The notes: generated by a model not told the origin, from the letters alone. A stretch of DNA of 64,000 nt from Cristatella mucedo (GCA_009760855.2 WPIO01000139.1:250001-314000); one strand, 5' to 3'; shown: positions 11,086 to 25,046, numbered from the stretch's first letter. A program made the numbers and translations.

Positions 11086-13502
11086 TGAAGGTGAAATAGG
11101 GGCATTGGAGTGGATTTTGCTCAATGCCACTAAGCAATAAAAGAGGTGATGTACCTCTTGGTCATCGTTTAATGTCGTAAGCCGCAGTTGCTGTCTTAAA
11201 GACTTCCATGTGCTATCGAACCATATCCATAGCGTAAAGAGCTAGTTATCTTAAGGTATTAGAATTCCCTGCTGCTGCCATGGTCTGCTACTATCAGCAT
11301 AATTTTAAGTATAAGTGCTGCACGTGCAAATCACTAGCCATCATTATACGGCTCAGTACCTGTCATCGGTACATGCAGGCTGAGACTAGGGTCCATAGGA
11401 GCACTGTACTTGCTGGAACGTTCGTCTGGAAGTGGAATCTGGTGCACTCGTTTAAAGCATTTGGTGTCGGAATTGTCGGATAATTGCTGATGACTGGATG
11501 AGAACCTTGTTTCTGATGACTACTTGTTCCACCCCCTACAGCGGTCTCAGAAAATCGCTGTTGTTAGCCAGGCTATCCACAATCACTCGTCGCCTTACGA
11601 TCTAATTATCCTATCAAGAGCCCCTAGCATCCTATGAACAAGGAATTAGGTTGAATGCTTCAATGATTTTGCTGTTTAAGTCGCCAATCATTACTTTCAA
11701 AGCTATAAGGTGTGCAGTTCACAGGCCCAAGATTGGTCGTTTTTGCCGTCTTCCCCTAGTCGTTCCCAAGGAGTAGAACCATTCTCAGCTTCCAAGTTTT
11801 CCTTCAGTCCTCCTTAAATTTTGAAGCTCTCGGGGGTCCTTGACAGCGAATAAATCAAAGACTGTTGTAGAGCAGAAGCAGGACAGAAGCAAGATTCCCC
11901 GTGCAAACACAGCTTCATGAATGCTTTGACATTGAGCTGAAGCTAGTGATGGCCACCTGTCTTCAGCCAAGTCAAGTGTGACGATCCGAGTGCCGAGCAT
12001 TCTGGAGAAGCATTAAGTCTTGGCTATGCCTGCTGCACTTTCAGCTACAATATTAGTGGTGCTTGCAAATTGTCGGCTATCAATTTATACTGGAGCTTAA
12101 TGAGGTGGCTAAGTCAAAAGTTAACCACGGCCCTAGTTAGCTGTGGTAGATTATTAGTATTCCGGTCTGACGGCGGAAGGTGGCCAGGGAAATTGTGATG
12201 TGCTACATTAAAACGACATTACGACTGCCTAAATATTATTCGAGGTTCCTAAACTATAACCACTAAGAACCGGTTCAACAATAATCGTCAGTTAAGCTGC
12301 ATCAAAACCTGAGTCACGTGTGAGGCTGCATAAAAACCAAATCATTTAGCAGAAATGTATTTGAGATATCGACTTTGAGCTGGGCTGCAGTTTCATGCTT
12401 TGGGCTAGCTGGCAGTGCAGTCGCGCTTTAGGCACGGAATGCGAGTCGTCGGACGCCGAAGCATTGCTTTTTTATGCGAGCAACCTAGTGGCACTGTCGA
12501 ACCAACTTCTCTACTCGAGGATTTGTTACCCTAAGGGATGGGCTCTCTTTTTTTCTGTTGCGTTCCGATACCGCTGGCCTACCTGCGTATACTTATCCTA
12601 CACCTAGGAGTTGCATTCGTCGCTCCAAGTCCCAGGGCTTCAGTGCTGTTTGTCGTCCATCGACAAGGAATGGCGCTACGATGAGCCTGCGTCTGCAGCC
12701 TAGGGACATTATAGTAGAGGCCGGCACAACCTGTTGCTAGCAGTACAATTTGTGCTTGAATATACATATACAAGTATGTGCTTGTTCATATATATATAAT
12801 CATTATGTATTGTACAACACAGCATTATATCAGTGAAATATGGCGACAAGGCAACAGGATTTGCAAATACTAAATCGACCAGTGGCAGCCAGCTGAATGT
12901 GTTTGCTTTGGCTTCGCGAATATCCCGTAGACTGTTTCTGAGGCAATCACCAACAGAATTATTAAGATTAATAACATTTATTAGCAGTTCCTGAATTCTA
13001 AGCAATGGGAGCCAATATTTAATAGTCTGTGGAATGGATTTTGAGGGCTGAACTTTTGTATTGAGGGCCAGTCGGTCTTATTTTATGTTTTCAACCATTG
13101 ACTTTGTTTAATGACTCAGCCTGTGAAGAATTATCTTTTAAAGCTGTCGAATAGGTTGCTCTGTGTTAACGACATGGATTTTCTGAGGTACGGGTGCTTG
13201 ATTTCCTCTGCCTTCTCCAACGATTGTCTGGTTGCATCACAGCAGCTTCAACGATTCGTTATCGGTGCTTCTTGGCACTAGGTCGACCTGTATCAATCGC
13301 ACGTTGGCATAAACTACCACTATTATGTGTGCTGTGTTTTTGGCAGAGGAATTTCTTCACGAGACGTTGCAGCATGTGCCTAGCACTAGATGCATAATAG
13401 AGCAACTGAGCAGACCAGCCCGGATTAGTCCAGAGGTGGTTTGAGGCTGACCATAAGCCAGATTGCATTAGTACCATCGTTCGCGTAAACGTTAAAATAT
13501 TA
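11086..13502. other. unassigned sequence
   Basis: Several 60-100 codon frames, none recognisable. 12380-12740 is relatively GC-rich, without motifs I can name. Confidence 0.4.
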
Positions 13503-13645
13503 AAAATATGATTCATTTGTATATCACGCCAAGAGAACTTAATCCCTGTTAAGTTGCTTCACATATGCCTCGGGGCTCGAGCCCACGACCTCAGCCAGAC
13601 CTTGATCGGGGTGAGCATTTTAACCACTGGACTAAACCAGTATGG
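13503..13645 (-). mobile_element. SINE2 copy: tRNA-like head with LINE-A-like tail
   Basis: On the minus strand the head contains a box A-like TAGTCCAGTGG and a box B-like GGGCTCGAGCCC in tRNA spacing. The tail, 'gattaagttctct' then 'tggcgtgatatacaaatg', aligns with the LINE-A 3' end ('gattaagttctct' then 'gagggcgctttatcaaatg'). A tRNA promoter fused to a LINE 3' end is the classical structure of a SINE mobilised by that LINE. Confidence 0.75.
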
Positions 13646-13699
13646 CACTGTTGTTAAGAGCTATGCGGTGCTGCGAGCAGTCAATGGAAGGGTTAAGAT

Positions 13700-14223
13700 G
13701 TGTTTGCAGCGCTTTAGATATTTTCAGATAAGCAAATGCACCGGGATATGATACACATATGTATACGTTGAGCATCTTTACTGATTACACTTGCATAGGT
13801 ACACATTGTATGCACTGTTGTCCTTTCTTACGTGTTCTTCTAGGTCTATCTCCGGCTATTATCGCTTTCTGCTGCATTGATTTCATAAATTAGTCACCGA
13901 CCTCCGAACCACACTTCTGCTATGGTCATCTCCTTACCTGATGTCATACAAATCCATGTCAATCTGTGGCATCCTAGAATATTGACTAAGGGTGCATTAC
14001 ATAGAGGCAGCCTCTCATTAATCTAATCCAGTCTCCATCCATCTAGCAGGAACCAGTCATTAACGATTTTCTACGTATTTCCGAAAGGCCTGTGCCATGT
14101 TTTCTATAAAGCAGCAAAATTTGGAGTACTACAACTAGAGACTGCTTTCAAGAGAACTCGTCAACACAAAGTTTATAGGCTGAGTGTGTGGGATTACGAA
14201 ATTGTACAAGTATCGTGCTCACA
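13700..14223. other. unassigned sequence
   Basis: Nothing recognised. Confidence 0.4.
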
Positions 14224-16420
14224 TGATAATAATAATAATGCGTTTGTTGCAGCAACCCCGGAGAACTCATTCTCTGTCTAGGCACTTCGAATTTGTCATA
14301 AAGGAATAATAATCAAATGATTAGTGGTAATTTGCTTAGTGAACTAACATAACATGGTTTGAGGTGACGTGCATAGGGTAAGCATTCAATTCATGCTAGT
14401 GACAGCATGTACAGTGTCAGCAAGCATAAGCACACACTAGATTAATCGTATGGATCCACTAAATGCTGAGCATGAATAAATGCGCTTTTTGCTTCTTTTT
14501 AAATTCTGTCAAGTCAGGGTCTGTCACGATGCCTGTCGGAAGTGAGATCCAGGCTTTCGGTTCATATTAACTACAGGAAAGGTCTCTTAGGAATTTGAGG
14601 TTCGTACCAAGCATAGGTAAACGATTCCATTCAGAAAAGCCTATAGGACACTGCTTAGCTTGCAAGAGGAGTAGATCTGATAGATAGGCTGAAGCCAAAT
14701 TATGAAGGGACCTAAAATTGAGTGACACAACCTTGAGGTCCATGCTCTGCTTGACAGGGAGCCTGTGCAGGTCGGCGGAAAGTAACGTGATACTATAACA
14801 GCTCACGACAGACCAACCTGGATGCCGAGTTCGAAACCGAATTTTAGTGCCTGATTGCACGTGATGAAATATAAGCAAGCAGGTAATTATAAAATTATAG
14901 ACGGGATGTCACAGATTCACGGACCATTTTAGATGTAGTGCCCAGTCTGAGCAGACCCAAGTTTTGGTAAAGTTATGCAGCTGAGAGTAGGCATACTTAA
15001 CAGTGGCACAGATGCAGCTGTCTAACGAAATGTAACTTTGAATCCTAGAAACATGAATCCTAGGTTTCGTGCAGATTCAGCAGGAGATATACTGGTAAAG
15101 CTTGTTATATTTGTTGGATTTTCAAAATCCAGAAGCAAACTTGGTTTTGCCCGTAACTAGTGAGTTGGTTTTATCATCATTTAATTTAAGGTTTGCTGCC
15201 ATCCACGTGTGGATATCATATGTGCATGCAGCATGACAGTTTGGAGAATTCGACGTGCTTGAGTGCTGTGAGGAGTCAAAGCAATGATCCAATTGGGTGT
15301 CATCTGCATTAAAGTAATGCCTTGGATATGCCAGGCAATCCCACCACATGGTCCAAAGTATAGACCTTGAAAAGAACCCGAGCAAGCACAGCACTGGTGT
15401 AGCCTATACTTTAGTAGCTCTCGTAGGATGACCTCTTTTTTCTATTCTCGCCATTTGCCTAGAGTCTCCCACTCAGAGAGGACTTAAGCCATTGCAGTGC
15501 AATACGAGTGATGCTCAGATAAGATGAGGCACACGATAAGGACTATGTGATCGATAGTATCATAATCTACCGAAAAATCGAGCAAAACAAGCAGAGAAAC
15601 TATACCTAAGTCTGAATTCATAAGTAGATCGCTATCTGCCCAAAGCAATGCTGACTCTATTAAATGATTTCTTTAAAAATAGGCTGGAACTTACTAGCCA
15701 GGTGTGGAGTTGTAATATATGAGTTCAACTGTATGCCTTGACTCTGTCTTTGATAGGAGTGGTAAATTGAGACTGGGGGCAGTAGCTCCAGTTTTCTTGG
15801 TCTAGAGTTTCTTTCTTTAGTAGTGCCCTGACTACAGCCTTTCTGAAAGATTCTGGGACATGGCCTGAGGCTAATGGCATACTTATGATGTTATCATGCA
15901 TGGCAGCAGCTGATATATGCATCGTAGAAGCCGGATGGTTACAATCAAGTTTAGAAGACTCGTCTTCATTATTGGAATTTGCACCCTAGGATGACGCCAC
16001 TCGTGTCCTCGTTGAATGGAGACATTAAGGTGCTACACAGAGTTGAGATTCCAGAGAGAATGCTGCTAATCAAGGATAGGTATTTCTTGCTCACATGATC
16101 GAAACTAGATCAGAGAAACCTCAGATAAAAAATGACTTGGTACCTTGGAGCAATAGACTACTGCTTATATTGGCAGCCTCCTGTCTGATGAACTCACAAC
16201 AATAGATTCGAAAGACTGCTTTGAGGGAAGTGCAAAAAACTTCAATTGGAAGCATGAGTGTGTGATGACAGCGACTCCAAAGCTATTTTAGATTTATTCG
16301 GAGGCATAAAACATGGAGACGCCCGTTGGGGTTTCGTCTTCTACAGTCGGGCAGTTATTTAATTTCAGCCAGGTCTCGGTCAAGGTAAACAGATCCGAAT
16401 CATTCTAATTAACAATGTTA
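14224..16420 (-). mobile_element. LINE-A copy reaching from 3' end to endonuclease
   Basis: The most extended LINE-A copy on the minus strand. From right to left: an APE-type endonuclease remnant (16306-16396, reading DLFTLTETWL, the TETW motif), the linker, the start of RT (15725-15922, with IISMPLASGHVPESFRKAVV and LLKKETLD), a decayed RT core with FNADDTQL near 15330, WMAANLKLNDDKTNSLV near 15190, the C-terminal tail (14567-14878) and the AAT-rich 3' terminus at 14224-14240. RT and tail are broken by frameshifts and a deletion. Family-level assignment to CR1/L2-like LINEs rests on the endonuclease-RT order, the YADD motif and the tail. Confidence 0.85.
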
Positions 16421-17344
16421 GTTACTGTTTACGGTTTATTGCAAAGTAATTGAGAATTCTTAAGAAAAGAGTGTAGATGGCCCACTGGGGTTATACCGTG
16501 CTGATGACCACTAAGTTAGAGAAATGCGCATCAGAGCACGAGTGAGATCACTCAGGGCTGGTTGAGACCGTGCTGGAAATAAGCAGGGCCTCCATTCGCA
16601 GCCCCATGTGCAGGCTTAGCTGCGCTTTCTTTTATTTAATGCATAATTCAAAAACCCTAGCCAAAGCAAAAACATCTAGGAATGCATTTGAACAACGATA
16701 ACGAAGCGAAACGACGTAGCACATGTCCAGTGGCGTTAAATCAGGTCAACTTAATTTTGCCATCTGGAAATGCAAGATTCACGTGGCCAGCCTTGAGCTG
16801 CTCGAAAGCTTTAAGTATTAGCTCAGGGTAAAGCGCTCGGGTTTGGTAGGCCCCTTGAAGCAGGCAGCCGCTCTGAATGTTTTATGGCTGATATCCAGCC
16901 AGATTATATGCATGAGCAGTCTTGAGCAGGAAATCCAGATAATCCAGTAAAAAATCCTCATAAAAATTCGTTTAGGAGCAGAGCATGTGGGCTGGGTCAA
17001 GCTGCGTCATAAGGGCTGCTTCTATCGTGCATATGACTCGGGAACTTGACAGCTCATCCTGAAACTTCTGTAAGCTGATTACCTGGATTGGCTTCACACG
17101 GGAACGGTAATATGCGGTGCACGTGGGAATTTCCCGCTTAAGATTTGCTCTAGCAAATAATCTGGTAGGATTACTGCCGTAAACCACTGAGACTGCCTGC
17201 TTCTGCAAGGCTCTTGAATCCGAGCGCCTAACCCTGAGCTAATACTCGAAGCTTCCGGGCAGCTCTCGGCTGGCCATGTGACTCTTGCATTACCTAATGG
17301 ATTGATTAAGTTGGCTGCATCCATTGCAACTGGATGATCTTTGA
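16421..17344. other. unassigned sequence
   Basis: Minus-strand frames at 16818-17324 are open but not recognisable. The left edge may still belong to LINE-A. Confidence 0.4.
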
Positions 17345-17690
17345 TTGGGCGAGCGGTGCGTTAACAGTGCCAAACTTTCCAAGATCCTAACGCAGCGATC
17401 CCTGGAACTTACATCAAAATTCTTACGTAACGACATCTATTCTTTAGCTGCCGACTGTGGCACATCATCTCCAGCTGCCTTGAGCAGCTATTCTCACGCT
17501 ATTCTATAAATCTTCTGCAGTCTGACCTCAGCTTCTGAATTTCTCTTTATCACGTGTAATAAAGTCGGTTGGCTAACTAAGCGTACCTACAGCCACTTAG
17601 GCGTTAGTGAGTTACAGAAAACTTTCCTCCGCAACATCCACTTGGTCTGTGTGGCCTAATGAACTTACAGACTGGGATACGTTTCATTTA
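17345..17690 (+). mobile_element. LINE-B 3' fragment
   Basis: Decayed C-terminal tail and 3' UTR, ending in 'gaacttacagactgggatac'. It parallels the better copy at 42335-42662. Confidence 0.75.
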
Positions 17691-19119
17691 AGACATTGAA
17701 CAATAAAGTGTTTAGCTGGAAATTGAGAATCAAAAGTCATACGTCATTCTTCGGAATCAACCTTAATCTTAAAATTATTCTTGTTTTACTTAGAATGTTT
17801 GTACGCTGTTGAACTAATTATTTATACAACATGCGGGTACCTGCTTTTAGCTAAGCACTAGGATGCTCGCATTCCATGACCTGAGGCTCGTGAAAGTCTT
17901 TTCGGAGGCAATTTCCGTCGGCCACAGCAGCGTGGTGAATGCTGCCTCTTACGCTACTGCACGAATCAAGCTTTTTAATATGCTAATCAATTTTAAAATG
18001 TAACGAGAGGGCGTATTTTGAAACCATACGATGTTGTGTTGCCGGAGTATTAGTGCTCTAGAGTGTATTAGCGGCTCCCGACTTATGACCTATTAGGAGT
18101 GGATATTTGTTAAATATTATTTAATTGGTCATGCTTTAAGCGTCAAAAGAGTCAGGTATACCGTGGGCTGAGAGCCAGTGAGCTGTATCAAATGGCTGGT
18201 GTTTTACACACGTGTCTCTCTCTGCCACTGGAATATTCCGCACCATAATACCGATATGAACTTTTTTTATTACGACAAGAGCGCCTTTTATTGCCTCGAC
18301 GCTCCATTACCCTGCTGCCGTTGGAAAACTGGCTTGTGTTGGCGATGAACAATGACTCGTTAACCATGCTTTTGGGAGCCATCTTTATCGGTACTTGCTA
18401 CTTGTCGGCAAGTAATGGCTTTTTTAGGTTAGTTTTTGTGTAAAGGGTCTAACGATGATCCAGAAGGCTTTTCAGTACCTTTATAGCGTGTTTTAATTCT
18501 TGCTGCACTTCCAAAATTAGCATAGATGTGTTCGAAAACCGCAGGTATTTTAAGGTTGATTTACTTTCTTATCTAGAAAAACATAGCCCTTTTGGCCATC
18601 ATTAAAACACCCCCTCCGTTCGGGGATCAGAAAGGCCCTTTTTGGATAATTCTACTCTAACGTGGTCCACAGGTATAAAAAAGAACTATCTATTATTGCA
18701 CATGATAATGTTTCAACTGAATACCGAATTTTAAATATTAAAATTTGTGAATATTGTTTAATTTGGTGAATATTTAGAGGTTGCACATAGCCTCTAAAGT
18801 CTAACCAGGCATGCCATAGTTTTGCATTCAGTCAGTCCGAAAATTCTCGTCATTATTTTACTTTCAAGTGACTGGAAAAGAGTTATTTAAGTATTCACCA
18901 TGTTGCTTGATTTGGGAGTTACTATGAGTTCATAAAATGTATGACTGCTTTGTGCAGAAGTTCAGGGCGGCATAGGTTAACTGGCTCGCTAAATGTAAGA
19001 AATAGATAAAATTCAATAATTTGCATTACTTAATTCAAGTAAACTGTATATTAGATAGCGAATATTTCATTCATAAAATGCAAATAAGTCATTAGAATTG
19101 ATTCAGAATAACATAGGTT
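17691..19119. other. unassigned sequence with one minus-strand small frame
   Basis: A 64-codon minus frame starts at 18382 with ATGGCTCCCAAAAGC, in reasonable initiation context, and a GTAATG donor-like site follows 'AGCAGG' inside it. A first exon is possible, but no downstream exon was found. The rest is AT-rich and unassigned. Confidence 0.3.
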
Positions 19120-19192
19120 TTAACACTGTAAATTGCCTAGAAAGAGAAAGAGTTCTCTGAGGGCGCTTTATCATATACGTTATTATTTTTGC
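19120..19192 (+). mobile_element. isolated LINE-A 3' end
   Basis: About 70 bp matching only the terminal 'gcctagaaagaga...gttctctgagggcgctttatca' region and AT-rich tail. It is an extreme 5' truncation, or alternatively the surviving tail of a SINE2. Confidence 0.8.
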
Positions 19193-20059
19193 ATTTTTAT
19201 TTCTGAAGTTTATAGTTATTGAAAACCCTTAACAAACTCTTATGAATATCATCAATTTAAAAAAGCCAGATCCGTGTGGTTGGAGCTATTACATTTGATA
19301 AATATACCACACATTTTGCTTACATATCAACACAGTAGCGTTTTTGTTTCAGCTGTCATCAGTTTGTAATTGCCACCAACACAATTACAAATGATAAAGC
19401 CATGAAGACACGAAATTAGTTTAAAGTGTGGCTATTTGGAGTACCAGCCTCTAATCTTAGCCAAAGAAGTCGTTGCCCGTGACGTTTTCAGTCTTCTTTA
19501 ATCGCAACAAAGAGCTGAACATGGTATTGAAAGAAGCCGTTTAGGTTATAGTGCTCAAAGTTCTTGACGTTTGGGAGAAAGCTTGTATCCCAGCTGCTCA
19601 TCGTCATAATGTAGTTAAACGAGTTTAATAATTCACAATGAATGGCAAGGGCTGAAGAACGCAGCGAAACTTTGAACTGCTACTCAAGTAAAGAAGGAGG
19701 TGGCATTTTCCAAACGTTATAACCAGATTTTGTAAGTCACTCATCAGAATACAAAAGCGCTGATTAATATCTGCGAGGATTGGGCCTAGTTGATCGCTTA
19801 TAGAGAATGCATAAAAGGTTAAATGGCAGGATTAGATCAAATTTATGAAGCCGAAACTGACCTAAAAGAAAGTTCGGTGGAAAAGGAGAACGCTAGTCAT
19901 ACAAAATCAATGAAAGGAATTGAAGTTCTAATCAGGAAGGTTTCATTATTGTGCAGTAGTAGCACTTAGACACGTGAAAGTGAGGAAGCGATTATGGAAG
20001 AGCCAGTTTTTCATACGAGATTAAAATAAATCATCCTCATTTAAGCCAAGCAGAATTAC
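19193..20059. other. unassigned AT-rich sequence
   Basis: Nothing recognised. It may include the degraded 5' part of the transposase-like gene that follows. Confidence 0.35.
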
Positions 20060-21300
20060 TTATATTACAAAACATGGGGCGGCAGATTTGGATCAAGCTA
20101 AAGTAGCAAGAAAAAGAAGCTCGTCATCTGGTGGCCTCTATGACCTATCCTCTTCAGGAGTAGCCACTGTGTCGTAGCTCTGTCCGTCGGGCCAGGATGC
20201 AATTTTGTGATGAGTTTGCAATAGACCTGAGAAAAAAATACATTCCCAGCTCAGTGTTAGTTGTTAAATGGGACGGAAAGCTACTTCCTGACATCAATGG
20301 GTAGGAGAAGTTTGATATACTGCCCGTTAGTGCATCCGGTGTTTAGACAGAGCAGCTACTTTACGTTCTAAAAATCTCTACTGGCACCGGAGAAGCACTG
20401 GCAGCCACTGAACGATGTGTAAATGACTGAAATGCTTGGGACACTATAGAAGGCTTATATTTTGACACAATTGCTAACAGTACGGGTGCTTACATACAGG
20501 CTCATGCAGCCTGATAAAAAAAAGCCCTCGACAGAAAACTTGAAATATTGCAGGTGTGCGTCAAATTATGGAAATTGTAGCTGAGAGAGCATTTTCTATA
20601 AGGGAGATATATGGATCCACAGGTCTAGATATTCTTGTGTATAAGAGATTTGAACCGAACTCACCAAAGAAACTTCCAGAGAGCGGCAGATGCGGTAGAG
20701 ACCACTACTAAGTGCAAACCTCGGATATTTCATTAAACTGAGACAAACATTGAAATCCATCAACCCGAGATTACTACGAGGAACTCGTGGAGTAAGCAAT
20801 CGTCTTCCTAAGTGGAACTCCACGGCGTGGCGTTCATTTCACAGCACATGGAGCTTTGCATCAGGCACACTGGATGTCCAGAATTGTTTACTCATTCAAA
20901 ATGAGGATGTTCAGGTCTTAATTCAAACCGGAAGCCGGTGAAAAAAGAAAATTGTTTATTTTATCTTGCTTATTCGTGACGCTTACATTGAATCATAGTT
21001 CCAGGCTCCTCGTTTAGCTACTGCACGGGCAATGACAAACATTTACTACGCCAATTGTCTGAATACAGAAACCAAGCCATTAGACAGACTATGGTAACAG
21101 CATTTAACCACCATCCATCGTTTTTGAGCAAAATAACTATTGGTTTAGCTACCTTCGATACACAAACTGATTTCAGCAAAAATTAGCAACGACATCACAT
21201 GCAACGTGTATAAACTAGATCGGACCATCCGCCACAGAGACTTGACTCTAAATTCTTCAAGTACTTCATAGCTACTGAGTGCACTTGTAGCATTTAACAC
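20060..21300 (+). pseudogene. decayed transposase-like gene
   Basis: One frame over 20195-20590 reads, with several in-frame stops, RRARMQFCDEFAIDLRKK, VVKWDGKLLPDI, LPVSASG, TEQLLYVLKISTGTGEA and FDTIANSTG. After a shift, 20625-20690 reads GLDILVYKRF, and 20766-20910 reads DYYEELVE, FLSGTPRRGV and GALHQAHWM. From memory this block order (HWDGKLLP, LPVLVSG, QLLGVPKL..GTGEA, FDTTASNTG, GPDILLFKRF, GALHKARWM) matches a family found in many invertebrate genomes in multiple copies. Its two aspartate blocks suggest an RNase-H-fold, hAT-like transposase. At least six stops and frame changes show it is dead. I found no terminal repeats. Frames after about 21000 weaken. I know no formal name for the family. 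Confidence 0.72.
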
Positions 21301-22144
21301 GGGAAAGTATTTTGAGATCCCACAGCTGAATGATTCCTTTCTGAATTGTTCACATGGAAAGTGCAAAAAAAAAGTAATCATATTGCCTCGCAACAGATCG
21401 TGACGCCTATAACCGTTTTCAATGACTACATTGAAAGAGAAGTGAAACTCGTACAGTACTACAACTTGTTGCTAAAAACATTGAAGAACAACAACAGTAC
21501 TTGTTGCACGTGGTTTACCACATCCCAACAAATTTCAAGATTCCAAAAAATGAACTTGGCGGTCGGGACTTTTAAAAGCCGAACACAACCACGCAATAGC
21601 TCTGAAGATCGGCACAAAAGACTGCTATTAATTGCACAGAGTTAAATATAAATAAATATTAGAACTTATGTTATTGAGTTACCCCAATTGTACAGTTGCA
21701 TAATAATAAATTGTTTGCTGTTGATATTCATGCCAAATAGTTTAATCGACTAAAAGGTTACTTTTGTGATTTAATCAGATACATTGAATGACTTGTGCAA
21801 CTTCTCAGCATGCTTCAAACCATTTTATATTTTTACATAATTTTTGCTTGAGCAGATGCCTTAAAATGGGAAGCTCTAATGTGCACTTTTTGAAAGAAAC
21901 TGTTTTTCGGACCACCCTAGCATGTAAAAGCGCTGTAGGTGCCGATGCTACCTCTGTGGACTGGATTTGACAGGCTTTAACTCCAGCTGTTTCTTGCTTT
22001 TATGCTCAAACACTTTAATGCCTAAATAAGCTCATAGTACTTGTCAAGCTTGTGAGTAGCTTTATTTAACAACTATGTATTATGTAACTTTGCCTTGTTT
22101 ACATTCGCTGATGTAAATTTGCTGTGATGCGATTAAAATCTTTA
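21301..22144. other. unassigned sequence
   Basis: A 99-codon + frame at 21346-21645 begins at a non-ATG codon. It may be the far end of the preceding pseudogene. Nothing else recognised. Confidence 0.3.
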
Positions 22145-22480
22145 AGAGACAGAAGTTTGGCTATGCAGATTTTAGATTGAGGAGCTCACACAGTTTGCAG
22201 GCAATGAAATCCATACTCCTGCTGCTGACTATGGTACTTCCGAACCAGCCGTCCTGAGCTGAAACTAATGTGCTGCTCACTACTTTAACTACTCATCTGA
22301 CTCAGCTATCCTTCCCCTTTTCTCTTTGTTGCATGAGATGAAGTCAGTCGGCCACCGAATGCATACTGAAAGTCGCATAGGCTGGGAGTGCAACATAAAA
22401 AATTCGTCTGGGTAACACCCACATAGCCTATGTGGCTTTGTAGACTTACAGACATGACACATTACGTTACAATTCGCACT
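22145..22480 (+). mobile_element. LINE-B 3' fragment
   Basis: Contains the conserved 'tcctgctgctgactatgg', 'ccgtcctgagctg' and 'ctctttgttgcatgagatga' blocks and the ending 'gacttacagacatgacac' with an ATTACGTTAC tail. Confidence 0.82.
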
Positions 22481-24754
22481 CAGCAAAGCAAGATCACAGA
22501 CATTATTTTGACCAATGGGGACTCGGAAACGTGAAATTGTTGGTTATTACTTGCTAGATGTTTTTTGCAGCTGTTGATGGCAGCTCGAATATTTAACAAG
22601 ATTTGAATACATTGCTAAGAGTAATGCATAGCAATACAAAGACTTCTGTAGACACTCATTTTCACGCTGAAAAACTAAGAACAAAAGATCACCAGGTCTT
22701 AATTTTCTTTCGTGATAGCGAGGCTCTAAAGCTAGATTCTGAAATTAAAATGTATCTACATGGCTCCTGTCTATCAATCTGAAGAAAAAAGTAAAATTCA
22801 TATTCATTTTTGTAGTTCTAACTTAAATCCTTACATTCGGTGCCAAAGCTCAAACTCTCGTCATCTAAAGGAACCTAAACTGGTATTAGTGTCGTATTAA
22901 AGAGTGAACCTCTTATTGATTTATTTGTGATGACTGTCAAATATTCCTTTAGGACTCTTTTCAGTAATTCTGTTATTCTTATCGCAGCGTTTGTCTTTTC
23001 CTCAACAGCCCGTCCTCTCTTTAGGCCATGACGTCTTTCGGCTTCAATATTTTATTTGTGACAGAGACGACTGAATTGTTCATTGCGTAACTCTTGGTTC
23101 AATACATGTTTTATATCATCAAACTTATCACTGAGGCTTTCGAATCTAGAGCGGCTTCATGGAAGTTCATGTTAGTATCATGCGTGCTTTCTTAAATAAC
23201 GTCAATGTCGTTAGAAATCGTATCTAAAATCAAAGAATAGACGGCAAATCTTTACTCAGTATGCCTAAATACCTTGCCTCACATCCGGTTTATTAGTCTC
23301 AGTTGCACTGCCAGTTTAAGTGTATTGAAATACTCGCTGTATTCCCTCGAGTACTTGCTGAAACTCGTACTCACACTGCAACAGTCCTTGCCATTCACAT
23401 TCGCACTGGGCTCCGACTTAATAGTTGGCTCTTTTATTGTTTTCCTAGAGCCGTGTTGAAAGAAAAAAGAACAAATAGTGAGCTTTAATAGTTGAAAAAT
23501 GCATGACAGTAGTCTGCCCTGCAGGCTGCCTTTGTATCAACAAAGTTTACAAAGCAATCTAGGCAATGAAAAACACTGCCTGGTTTTTTCCTCACATGAT
23601 ATTTTCTAAACATCACTATTAGATGTAACAATATCAACGGAGCTTTCATAATACAAGCAAATGCAATGCAGATAAAATACAAATACAATGCAGATAAAGC
23701 TAATGCAGAAGTTGCTAACATTGGCTGTCTAGCACTCGAACAAAACTGATATGTGCGCATCTTCCACTGCTTCTGTTGTCTGCTGGTAGTTGGCCTGGTT
23801 AGAAGTCGAATTTGACGTGGAACCTCGACACGAGGTTTCACGAATGCTTCACAGAAAACACTGGCTAACAATAAATATCATCATTTAGGTCAATTTTCTT
23901 CTTGAGAACTTATTTAGGATTAAATGAGTATCCCTGACGGTTTTCCATACGAGCGGTCAAGATGTTCACTTGTAATATTCAGCCATGGAAATTAAACGCT
24001 CTGAAATCCTCGTCCAGCTGAAGGGAATCCTATTTTTCCCGCAAAGCCTGATTCTAGGTAGCGATGTGTGTGTGCTGAACTAGAGGATTCTCATGAAGAT
24101 TTCGTGCCACCACCACAGTTCGTGCCCAATCTCCTGAAATAGTTCCAAAAGAATAATTCCTCTACTTTAAGCTAATCTTTTTAATTTTACTGTGTGAAGC
24201 CCCAAGAATAATTCGCATTCATTTGCAATAGCATTGATCCTTCAGCTTCATTCCATTATTCAAATCTACTTTCTCGCTCCGAGGAAAATCAGTGGTCTAA
24301 CTCGTAACACAAAATTCAGCTGACACGAAATGGAAATTGACTTATGAGGAACATCATTCAAACTGGGCAAAGTCCCTAAAAAAAATAAATGTCTGTAAAG
24401 GCATTTTTAATATGCTGAAATAGAAAGAGGTTGAGGGCAAATAATACCCTGTGCAATTTAAGCCTAATCACACAAAAAGAAACCTTTGCACTGACTGAGC
24501 ACATGCTAAGAGAAACATGTGGGTTGTCGGCTTTTTCATAAATCTTAATAATTCTGGCAGCATTAAAATTCAATTAAAAGAGGTTCATAGATAGTTTGAA
24601 CTGAAAGCATGGTCTCCAAAAGATTTTAGTTTGATCTGAGGCGTAGCAAAAATACTTGAGGCAAAAGAGCAGGCGGCACAATGCAGAGCCTGATTTAGAA
24701 GCATTTCACATAGAGAAGCCTTGGTTAAAGCCAATTTAAAGTGCCTTCAAAGAT
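22481..24754. other. unassigned AT-rich sequence
   Basis: No repeat family recognised. The minus frame at 23485-23871 (128 codons) contains a hydrophobic stretch but has no recognisable domain. Treated as chance. Confidence 0.35.
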
Positions 24755-24861
24755 TATTAAGTTCCATCAAGGCACTATAAAATGTATAATTAAAAATATT
24801 ATATATAGATTAAAGTTTAGTTTCATTTCTCTAGCTATATATATACATATATATACATAAC

Positions 24862-24902
<41 letters not shown>

Positions 24903-25014
24903 TGAAGTATATATAATGAAATTAAACTTAATCTATATCATATTATTAACTATACATTGTGTAGTGCCTTGATGGAACTTAATAACTATGCATTTTGTAG
25001 TGCCTTGATGGAAC

Positions 25015-25046
<32 letters not shown>

